Shown here: one piece after another, positions 57,579 through 64,000 of the stretch
Position numbering within the stretch: the stretch's first letter is position 1
How the letters are laid out: each line of letters starts with the position of its first letter
Position numbers and translations under genes: made by a program
NCBI RefSeq assembly: GCF_000442645.1
Contig: NC_021915.1
Coordinates: 1,798,001-1,862,000, forward strand
Direction of reading: 5' to 3'
From: Corynebacterium maris DSM 45190
GTDB lineage: Bacteria > Actinomycetota > Actinomycetes > Mycobacteriales > Mycobacteriaceae
Length of the DNA stretch: 64,000 nt
Notes under the pieces: model-generated
Seen by the model: the letters and a program-made list of their open reading frames with translations, nothing else
The model's database searches: none
Told to the model about the DNA's origin: nothing

Positions 57579-58871
57579 CTAGTTGCTCACCAGGTACTCG
57601 TACTCCGGGGTGTCTGGCTCGAGCTGGCGGCAGTCGATCCGGGACTCGTTCATCCGGGCGAGCAGCCCACTGAGATCGCTGGCGCTGCCCAGCTCGATGC
57701 CGACGAGCGCGGCGCCGGTCTCTCGATTGTTGCGCTTGAGGTATTCAAACAGGGTGATGTCGTCCTCGGGGCCGAGGATGTCGTTGAGGAAGTGCCGCAG
57801 CTGGCCGGGCTCCTGAGGGAAGTTCACCAGGAAATAGTGCTTGAGCCCGCGGTGGACCAGGGAGCGCTCCATGATCTCCGCGTAGCGCAGCACGTCGTTG
57901 TTGCCGCCGGAGATGATCGCCACGACCACGTCGCCTTCTTCGAGGTTGACCTCACGCAGTCCCGCGACGGACAGGGCGCCGGCGGGCTCGGCGATGATGC
58001 CTTCCGACTGGTAGAGGTCCAGCATGTCGGTGCAGACCGCGCCTTCGTCGACGTCGACCAGATGCAGGCGCCCGAGGTTGCTCTCCACGATCTGGTAGGT
58101 GGCCTGGCCGGTCTTGCCCACCGAGGCGCCGTCGACGAAGGTGTCCACCTGTTCCAAGGCGATTGGGCCACGGTTGTCCAGCGCCGCGGCCAGCGACTTC
58201 GCTCCGGCCGGTTCGACGCCGATGACCGCGGTGCGCGGCGTCATGTCGGCGAAGTAACTGAGCACCCCGGACAACAGGCCGCCGCCGCCGACGGGCACGA
58301 AGATGGCGTCGAGGTTCTTGCCCAGCGTCGTGAGCTGGGAAAGGATCTCCGCGGCGACGGTGCCCTGCCCGATGACGGTGTCCCGGGCGTCGAAAGGCTC
58401 GATGACGGTGGCGCCGGTGGCCTCCGCCTCGGCGCGGGCGGCCGCGGAGGCTTCGTCGAAGGTCGCGCCGGTGAGGATGACCTCGACCATGTCACCGCCA
58501 TGGACGGCGATGCGGTCGCGTTTTTGCTTCGGGGTCTTGTTCGGCACGAAGATCTTGCCGCGGATGCCCATGGTGCGGCAGGCGTAGGCGACGCCCTGGG
58601 CGTGGTTGCCGGCGGAGGCGGCCACTACGCCGGCGGCCCGCTCCTGCTCGTTCAAGTTGGAGATCGCGTAGTAGGCGCCGCGGATCTTGTACGAGCGCAC
58701 GTCCTGCAGGTCCTCGCGCTTGAGGTAGACCTCGTAGCCCGTCTCGTCGCTTAACCGCGGACAGTACTGCAACGGGGTCGGCGCAATCACCGTGGAAATT
58801 CGCGCCTGGGCGGCCTGAATGTCGGAGGCGTGCACGGGCTCGAATTCCTGGGACTGCGTCGTGGTCGTCAT
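57579..58871 (-). CDS. ilvA: Threonine dehydratase
   Basis: It deaminates threonine to 2-oxobutyrate, the first committed step to isoleucine. The 430-residue PLP enzyme has the Schiff-base lysine in DVRSYKIRGAYYA, GGGGLLSGV as the phosphate-binding loop, and AASAGNHAQGVAYA. One C-terminal ACT-like regulatory domain (from about residue 340, KHYFLVNFPQEPGQLRHFL) should bind isoleucine or valine. The length matches the single-regulatory-domain corynebacterial form. The gene stands alone, convergent with treZ. Confidence 0.97.
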   Translation of the reverse strand: MTTTTQSQEFEPVHASDIQAAQARISTVIAPTPLQYCPRLSDETGYEVYLKREDLQDVRSYKIRGAYYAISNLNEQERAAGVVAASAGNHAQGVAYACRTMGIRGKIFVPNKTPKQKRDRIAVHGGDMVEVILTGATFDEASAAARAEAEATGATVIEPFDARDTVIGQGTVAAEILSQLTTLGKNLDAIFVPVGGGGLLSGVLSYFADMTPRTAVIGVEPAGAKSLAAALDNRGPIALEQVDTFVDGASVGKTGQATYQIVESNLGRLHLVDVDEGAVCTDMLDLYQSEGIIAEPAGALSVAGLREVNLEEGDVVVAIISGGNNDVLRYAEIMERSLVHRGLKHYFLVNFPQEPGQLRHFLNDILGPEDDITLFEYLKRNNRETGAALVGIELGSASDLSGLLARMNESRIDCRQLEPDTPEYEYLVSN

Positions 58872-59094
58872 GCCCGTAGAGTCTAGTCTCCCCCTCCTGC
58901 CCCGCCGTCAAGCCAGGCCCACTTTCCGCGGGCGGTGGCCTTGCTTCATTCATTGTTCACGGGGCGGCCACCTGTCACTGGCCGGGATTTTCCCCTCCCC
59001 TCACCTTGCCCGGCTATTGATGAGGGGACTTACAGAATTCCCCGGCGCCTGGCACCGGGAAGCCATGCCTTTCACAGAGTTGGAGACTGAAATC

Positions 59095-60945
59095 TTGTCT
59101 GTCCGCCGTTCCGCCGTGGCCTTGTGCGCCGCCGCGGCCACCAGCCTGACGCTCGCGGCCCCGGCCGCCGCCCTCATCGTCGAGGAACCGATCCTTGACG
59201 CCGTCGACGCCGACGCCTTTTCCATCGCCCCGATCGGTTCCTACGACTCGGGTCAATTCGACGAGTCCGCCGCCGAGATCGTCACCTATCACCCGCAGAC
59301 CCGGCAGCTGCTGGTGGTCAACGCGCAGTCCGGCAACATCGACCTGCTCGATGTCTCCAACCCCACTGCCCCGGTGCTAGCGGGTGAGGTGCAGGCCGGC
59401 GAGGGCAACGGCATCAACTCCGTCGCCGTGCGCGCCGACGGGCTGGCGGTAGCCAACGTCGAACCGGCGGACAAGACCGACGAAGGCTCCATGCTCTTCT
59501 TCGACGCCAACACCGGCGACGAGCTCGGCCGGGTCATGCTGGGCGGAGCCCTGCCGGACATGGTGGGCATCTCCGCCGACGGCCGCTACGCGTTTTCCGC
59601 CAACGAGGGCGAGCCGGCGGAGGACTACTCCGTCGACCCGGAGGGATCTGTCTCCGTCGTGGCGCTGCCGGAGGAACTGGCGGCCCCGACCCAGGACGAC
59701 GTCCGCGTCGCCGATTTCCGCGCCTGGAACGCCGACGGACCGCGCGAGCTGCATGAGGACATCCGTATCTTCGGCCCCACCGAGGTCGACGGCCAGCCGT
59801 ATGAGACCACCGTGGCGGAGAACCTCGAGCCGGAATACATCACCGAGATCGACGGCAAGCTCTACACCACGCTGCAGGAGAACAACGCCGTGGCCGTCGT
59901 CGACCTGGAGTCCGCGACCGTGGAGGAGATCTTCCCGCTCGGTTTCCAGGACCACAATGTCGTTGCGCTGGATGCCTCCGACCGCGACGGCGGCGAGGAC
60001 TCGGGCGGCGCGGACACGGGCGCCGTGAACATCGAGAATTGGCCGGTGTTGGGCATCCACCAGCCGGACGCCATCGAGGCGTACCACGGCGCGGACGGCG
60101 CCGGATACCTGGTCATGGCCAACGAGGGCGACGCCCGCGACTGGGACGTCTACTCGGAAGAAGCCCGCATCAAGCACCTGGGTGATCCGGAAGAGGTCGA
60201 CTACAAGGGCGACGCGCTGCCGGGGCTGTGCGAGGGCTACCAGGGCCTGACCGCGGGACAGATCGACGAGCTGCAAGATGATCTCGGCGCCGGGCGGCTG
60301 CGCATCACGGTGGCCGACGGGCTCAACGAGGACGGCACCTGCTTCGAGCAGCTGTACTCCTACGGGTCGCGTTCCTTCTCCATCTTCGACGTCGAGGGCA
60401 ACGAGCTCTTCAACTCCGCCGACGATTTCGAGCAGATCACAGCGCGCCTGCACGAAGACGGTGAGTTGCTGTTCAACGCCGGCCACGACGAGGGATGGTT
60501 CGATTCGCGTTCCGACAACAAGGGCCCGGAGCCGGAGGGCGTGGCCCTGGGCGAGATCAATGACCGCACCTACGCGTTCATCGGCTTGGAGCGCCTCGGC
60601 GGAGTGATGGTCTACGACGTCACCGACCCGGCGGAATCCCGGTACGTCGCCTACGTCAACAACCGCGACTTCTCCGTCTCCGCGCTCGACGAAAAGACCG
60701 AAGATGTCGTGGAGAACTGGCAGGAGTCCGGCGACCTCGGCCCGGAGGGACTGGTGTTCATCCCGGCCGCCGACTCCCCCAACGGTGAGAACCTGCTGGC
60801 GGTAGGCAACGAGGTTTCCGGCACGACCACGATCTTCGAGATCACCGGTTCCGTGACCGACGGCGCCCCGGCCGAGAACGAGGACCCCTCCCCCGCCCCC
60901 ACCAGCCTGCCGGGGTCCAGCCAGCTCAGCTCCTCCTTCAGGTAG
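59095..60945 (+). CDS. Secreted choice-of-anchor I-type beta-propeller protein
   Basis: This 616-residue exported protein has a Sec signal peptide (SVRRSAVALCAAAATSLTLA, then APAAALIVEE) and repeated beta-propeller blades. Blade-like segments include TRQLLVVNAQSGNIDLLDVSNP, VVNAQSG and FIGLERLGGVMVYDVTDP, with many acidic, metal-binding-like loops. It matches the choice-of-anchor I family, some members of which are annotated as phosphatases; activity is unproven. TTG 59095 has GGAGA 8 nt upstream and gives the shortest signal peptide; ATG 59065 is an alternative. The C-terminus is a Pro/Ser-rich tail with no hydrophobic anchor or sorting signal. Confidence 0.78.
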   Translation: MSVRRSAVALCAAAATSLTLAAPAAALIVEEPILDAVDADAFSIAPIGSYDSGQFDESAAEIVTYHPQTRQLLVVNAQSGNIDLLDVSNPTAPVLAGEVQAGEGNGINSVAVRADGLAVANVEPADKTDEGSMLFFDANTGDELGRVMLGGALPDMVGISADGRYAFSANEGEPAEDYSVDPEGSVSVVALPEELAAPTQDDVRVADFRAWNADGPRELHEDIRIFGPTEVDGQPYETTVAENLEPEYITEIDGKLYTTLQENNAVAVVDLESATVEEIFPLGFQDHNVVALDASDRDGGEDSGGADTGAVNIENWPVLGIHQPDAIEAYHGADGAGYLVMANEGDARDWDVYSEEARIKHLGDPEEVDYKGDALPGLCEGYQGLTAGQIDELQDDLGAGRLRITVADGLNEDGTCFEQLYSYGSRSFSIFDVEGNELFNSADDFEQITARLHEDGELLFNAGHDEGWFDSRSDNKGPEPEGVALGEINDRTYAFIGLERLGGVMVYDVTDPAESRYVAYVNNRDFSVSALDEKTEDVVENWQESGDLGPEGLVFIPAADSPNGENLLAVGNEVSGTTTIFEITGSVTDGAPAENEDPSPAPTSLPGSSQLSSSFR

Positions 60946-60972
60946 TGAGCAGACGCGGCTTCCGCTGTCCGG

Positions 60973-62196
60973 TCACACGCTGACCGGCGCCGGGGCGTCG
61001 GCGGCGACGTGCTCGTGGATCCACGCCAGGCTGCGCTGCCAGAAATCTTCTGCGGCGAAGCGGGCGTTGCGCTCCTCGGCGAGCGGACCGTCAGGCAGAT
61101 GCAGGGCGTCGGCGGTGGCCAACGAGGTGATCTGCACCCGCCGGACGCGCTCGGCCCGGATCTCCTGGTAGCGCTGACGGGCGCGGTCCCAGCCGGTGCC
61201 CTGCTCGAGTCCGTCCATCAAGCAGTCCGCGAGCACGATGGCGTCTTCGATGGACTGGTTCGCACCCTGCCCGTGGTGCGGCACCATCGCGTGGGCGGCG
61301 TCGCCGATCAGTGTGATGCGCCCGCGGCTCCACTTTTGCAGCGGCGGGCGGTGGAACAGCCCCCAGCGTTCTGCCGCCGGTGCCGCGCTGATCATCTCGA
61401 CGACGGCCGTGTCCCAGTCGGAAAACGCCGCCAGGTGCTCGTTCTCCTCGGCGGGCGTGACCCAGGACTTCTCCGCCCACGGGCCCTGGTGGCGGCGTAC
61501 CAGCAGGAAGTTCTGTTCGCCGTTGCCGATCGGGTAATGCAGCAGGTGGCCCTGCGGGCCCATCCAGAATTGGATGGCCTCCGGATCGGGCAGCGAGGGC
61601 GTCTGCTCTGGCGGGACCAACCCGCGCCAGCCGTGGCAGCCGGAGAACTGCACGTCGTCGTAGCCGAGAAGCTCCCGGCGCAGGCGGGACCGGATGCCGT
61701 CCGCGCCGATGACCAGGTCCGCCTCGACGCTGTCGCCGTCGGCGAAATGCAGGATCGCGGACTGTCGCCCCTCCTCGACGCGGACGCAGCGTTTGTTCAG
61801 GTGTAGGGCCTCGTCGCCCACCGCTTGCTTCAGCATCTGCTGCAGATCCGCCCGGTGGACGCCGTAGTAGGGCGCCCCGGCGCGCTCGTGGTATTCCTGC
61901 CGGGACAGCGTCCGGTTGAGGACGCGGCCGTCGCGGCCGTCGCGAAGCACCAGCCCGTCGATGTCGGCGGCCTTGACGGCGAGTTCCTCGCCGATGTCGA
62001 TGCGATCGCGCAGGAAGCGGGTGGCGTTGGCGGACAGCGCCACGGCCGCGCCCACTTCCCGCAGCTCCGCCGCCTGGTCGAAGACCTGGGGCTCGAGGCC
62101 GCGACGACGTAATTCGGCGGCGAGGGTGAGCCCGCCGATGCCGGCCCCCACGATCGCGATACGGGTGCCGGCTCGAGAGGTGGACGTCGAGGTCAT
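60973..62196 (-). CDS. FAD-dependent aromatic-ring monooxygenase (salicylate-hydroxylase-like)
   Basis: The 407-residue class-A flavoprotein monooxygenase has RIAIVGAGIGGLTLAAELRRRG at the N-terminus (FAD). ADLVIGADGIRSRLRREL is the second FAD/NADPH motif, and LIGDAAHAMVPHHGQGANQSIEDA the third. It most resembles salicylate or hydroxybenzoate/hydroxynicotinate hydroxylases, but the substrate is not determined. ATG 62196 has AAGGA 7 nt upstream; the longer open frame runs through the divergent regulator and is not coding. It is divergent from a PucR gene, its probable regulator. Confidence 0.87.
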   Translation of the reverse strand: MTSTSTSRAGTRIAIVGAGIGGLTLAAELRRRGLEPQVFDQAAELREVGAAVALSANATRFLRDRIDIGEELAVKAADIDGLVLRDGRDGRVLNRTLSRQEYHERAGAPYYGVHRADLQQMLKQAVGDEALHLNKRCVRVEEGRQSAILHFADGDSVEADLVIGADGIRSRLRRELLGYDDVQFSGCHGWRGLVPPEQTPSLPDPEAIQFWMGPQGHLLHYPIGNGEQNFLLVRRHQGPWAEKSWVTPAEENEHLAAFSDWDTAVVEMISAAPAAERWGLFHRPPLQKWSRGRITLIGDAAHAMVPHHGQGANQSIEDAIVLADCLMDGLEQGTGWDRARQRYQEIRAERVRRVQITSLATADALHLPDGPLAEERNARFAAEDFWQRSLAWIHEHVAADAPAPVSV

Positions 62197-62292
62197 GTTC
62201 GTTTCCTTAGGGTGCTGGGTGACGGTGACTGGAGACGAGCATAGGAGCGGGACGGGACGCTGCGCACCGGCAGAATGTGGGGCGTTTACACC

Positions 62293-62320
62293 CCCTATTC
62301 CGACACTGTGTCGGATAGGG
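62293..62320. promoter_or_regulatory. Long palindrome, candidate PucR operator overlapping the regulator's ribosome-binding region
   Basis: CCCTATTCCGACAC (62293-62306) pairs with GTGTCGGATAGGG (62308-62320) around a single T; only one extra T on the left breaks perfect symmetry. It lies between the divergent monooxygenase and PucR genes and ends 9 bp before the PucR ATG. Binding there could block the regulator's own expression and influence the monooxygenase promoter. Confidence 0.6.
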
Positions 62321-62329
62321 TGTGTGAGC

Positions 62330-63499
62330 ATGGAGCGGTTTCCCGAACTCGACGACACGCTGCAGGACTTATCGGAAGTCCTCGACCGCCGACTCGTCGT
62401 CGTCGACGAATCCATGCACGTGGTGGCGTACTCCATCCACGAATCCCCGGAAGATCGCACGCGGTTGTTCCACCTGCTGACCCACAGCGATTCCTGGCCC
62501 GCTCCGGCCACGGCGACCGCGCCCTATTCCGTGGACACCCCGCCCGGCCTGCGCCCCACGGCTTTCGTCCGGTTGCTCGACCCGCAGAAACACATCATCG
62601 GCCACCTGCTCGTCCCGGTAGGCGACACCACGGAAGACGCGACGTTGCCGGAAACCCTCACAGCCGCCGCCGAGCAGGTGGCCGAGTTACTGCTCGCCAG
62701 GCGCAGCGAAGAAACTGGCAGGATGGCGCGTTCCCACGAGCTCACCCGCGACCTAGTCACGGACGACCCGTCCACCCGTACGGCGGCGGCCGAGGCCCTG
62801 CTCGCGGAACGCCGACTCAGCTCCTCACCGCACTACTGCGCCGTCACCCTGGGCGTGGATCCCCGGTCTGCCACGCGGCTGGAGCACGAGAAGACCTCGC
62901 AGGCGGTGGCGCGCACGCTCCGGTTCGTCCGGGAAACCTCCACCGCGACGGTGGTCGGCGGCGTCCTCGACGATCACACGGGCGTGCTCGTGTTCCCTCG
63001 CCCGGTGGTCGCCGAGCGACTCGCCCGAATTCTGCGCAGCCCACAGGTGAGCCCAGTGCGCGCCGGGATCGGGCCGCTGACTGCGCTGACGGACATGCAC
63101 CTTTCCTTCGCCCGGGCCCGGCTGGCCTGGCGGGCCTCGTGGCTGGCGCCCACGGACCATGACGTGGTCACCTCGTGGGAGTCGGTGGGCCTGGACGGGA
63201 CGTTGGCACGGTTGCCGGTGGAGGATTTCACGGCCGACGACCTGCCGCCCGCCGTCCGCGACCTGGTGGGCGCCGTGGATTCCCCGGCGTTGATCTCGAC
63301 TTTGGAGACCTATCTGGACGCCGGCGGCGACGCGCAGCGTACCGCCCGGTTGCTGCACATCCACCGCTCCACGTTGTATTACCGGTTGGACAAGCTGCGG
63401 GCGATCATCGACGGCGATCTCAGCGACGGGGTGGTGCGCCGCGAGCTGCACACGGGGCTGCGCCTCGCCCGGCTCGCCGGCTTGCTGCCGAGGCAATGA
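62330..63499 (+). CDS. PucR/CdaR-type transcriptional regulator
   Basis: The 389-residue regulator has an N-terminal GAF/PAS-like sensory part (RRLVVVDESMHVVAYSIHE), a middle GGDEF-derived CdaR-like region (GIGPLTALTDMHLSFARARLAW) and a C-terminal PucR helix-turn-helix (DAQRTARLLHIHRSTLYYRLDKLRAIID). Starts at ATG 62330 or GTG 62324 (two codons longer) are both possible. The ribosome-binding sequence is weak and falls inside the upstream palindrome. It is divergent from the aromatic monooxygenase gene and ends at a terminator. An aromatic ligand is inferred from that pairing. Confidence 0.88.
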   Translation: MERFPELDDTLQDLSEVLDRRLVVVDESMHVVAYSIHESPEDRTRLFHLLTHSDSWPAPATATAPYSVDTPPGLRPTAFVRLLDPQKHIIGHLLVPVGDTTEDATLPETLTAAAEQVAELLLARRSEETGRMARSHELTRDLVTDDPSTRTAAAEALLAERRLSSSPHYCAVTLGVDPRSATRLEHEKTSQAVARTLRFVRETSTATVVGGVLDDHTGVLVFPRPVVAERLARILRSPQVSPVRAGIGPLTALTDMHLSFARARLAWRASWLAPTDHDVVTSWESVGLDGTLARLPVEDFTADDLPPAVRDLVGAVDSPALISTLETYLDAGGDAQRTARLLHIHRSTLYYRLDKLRAIIDGDLSDGVVRRELHTGLRLARLAGLLPRQ

Positions 63500-63501
63500 C
63501 G

Positions 63502-63537
63502 ACGCAGCGCCTCCCCACATTCGGGGAGGCGCTGCGT
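63502..63537. terminator. Bidirectional terminator between PucR and MetE-like genes
   Basis: ACGCAGCGCCTCCCC (63502-63516) pairs perfectly with GGGGAGGCGCTGCGT (63523-63537) around a 6-base loop. It lies 2 bp after the PucR stop and 32 bp from the stop of the convergent MetE-like gene. There is no long T-run on either side. Confidence 0.75.
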
Positions 63538-63569
63538 GTCGATGCCGCGAGGTGCGCGGCGGCGGGAGC

Positions 63570-64000
63570 TTAGAACAGCTCGGCGGAGGCGATCTTCGCG
63601 CCTTCGACCAGGGACTCGAGCTTGGCCCATGCGATCTGCTCGTGCAGACGCCCGCCCAGGCCGCAGTCAGTGGAGGCGACGACGTGCTCCGGTCCGACCT
63701 GCTCGGCGAACTTGATGATGCGGTCCGCCACCAGACGCGGGTGCTCGACGGCGTTGGTGTTGTGGGAGATCACGCCCGGGTAGAGCAGGAAGTTCTCCGG
63801 CAGCTTCCGGTCCTGCCAGACGCGCCACTCGTGGCCGTGGCGCGGCGAGGACGCCTCGAAGGAGATGCCGCCGACGTTGGCCTCGAGGACGACGTCGATG
63901 ATGTCCTCAAACGGGATGTCGGTGGTGTGCGGGCCGTGCCAGGATCCCCAGCAGACGTGCAGGCGGGACTGCTCGCGCGGGATGCCCTCGAGTGCGGAGT
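63570..64000 (-). CDS. MetE-like (cobalamin-independent methionine synthase family) protein, C-terminal end
   Basis: About 143 C-terminal codons are inside the window; the start lies beyond the right edge. The sequence shows the zinc-site motifs of the MetE C-terminal/UROD-like barrel: HVCWGSWHGPH (His-x-Cys), GGISFEASSPRHGHEW (Glu) and VASTDCGLGGRLHEQIAW (Cys), ending VEGAKIASAELF. These resemble the short MetE-like proteins of actinobacteria that act on other thiol or methyl substrates. The full-length methionine synthase MetE cannot be excluded without the rest. It converges on the PucR gene at a shared terminator. Confidence 0.8.
   Translation of the reverse strand, partial: SALEGIPREQSRLHVCWGSWHGPHTTDIPFEDIIDVVLEANVGGISFEASSPRHGHEWRVWQDRKLPENFLLYPGVISHNTNAVEHPRLVADRIIKFAEQVGPEHVVASTDCGLGGRLHEQIAWAKLESLVEGAKIASAELF

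Noticed and set aside
1..64000. tRNA, rRNA, CRISPR arrays, IS elements or prophage genes
   Set aside because: No clover-leaf-like sequence, repeat-spacer array, transposase, integrase or phage structural motif was recognised. A dedicated tRNAscan or ISfinder search was not possible here.

Overview
The window is a GC-rich actinobacterial chromosome segment, and its gene order is that of Corynebacterium. The smc-acyP-mutM-rnc-DUF177-sepIVA block is shared across Mycobacteriales. The pyk-lgt-trpC-like-hisIF-impA-hisA, hisH-hisB-hisC-hisD, glgX, treY, treZ-ilvA series follows the C. glutamicum backbone as I remember it. GTG starts are frequent, genes often overlap by 4 nt, and several TAnnnT boxes sit 6-8 nt before a start codon, which suggests leaderless transcripts. 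Species cannot be fixed from sequence alone. I found no rRNA, tRNA, IS element, phage gene or CRISPR array.

Layout. 1-6778 (minus): chromosome segregation, DNA repair and RNA processing (smc, acyP, mutM, rnc, DUF177, sepIVA) plus an AGCS amino-acid symporter. 7102-9083 (plus): a compact partner-switching cassette (GAF/PP2C phosphatase, STAS anti-anti-sigma factor, HATPase kinase). 9186-14980: gdhA, a degenerate glycerate-kinase-like gene, a DUF4921 protein and an M20 amidohydrolase. 15135-20397: glycogen phosphorylase, an FAD amino-acid oxidoreductase and pyruvate kinase. 20518-25865 (minus): lgt, a catalytically altered TrpC paralog, a Trp-associated membrane protein, hisI, hisF, impA, hisA. 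25995-29648 (plus): a complete osmoprotectant ABC transporter and a DinB-like protein, lying inside what is one his operon in C. glutamicum. 29662-34954 (minus): hisH, MFS transporter, small membrane protein, hisB, hisC, hisD. 35159-45084: a YbjN protein, an envelope lipoprotein, a TetR regulator, glgX, a DnaQ-like/BRCT exonuclease, and a PucR regulator divergent from an MHS transporter. 45247-58871: treY and treZ flanking an alarmone synthetase, a tandem pair of luciferase-like monooxygenase genes (one broken by a stop codon), small membrane proteins, a KstD-like flavoprotein, an S4 RNA-binding protein and YigZ, then ilvA. 59095-64000: a secreted beta-propeller protein, an FAD monooxygenase divergent from a PucR regulator, and the end of a MetE-like gene.

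Functionally, GlgP and GlgX act together in glycogen breakdown, and TreY and TreZ turn maltodextrin into trehalose, which corynebacteria use as a compatible solute and for mycolate carriers. Seven histidine genes (hisD, C, B, H, A, F, I) provide most of the pathway. Regulation appears to rest on local regulators (two PucR, one TetR), candidate GlxR/CRP-type sites and the partner-switching module.

The observations most worth following are: the partner-switching module with no sigma factor beside it; the TrpC-like protein lacking key catalytic residues; the his operon split by a transporter cluster; the fresh TGG-to-TGA lesion in the luciferase-like gene; and two strong palindromic operator candidates next to regulator genes.
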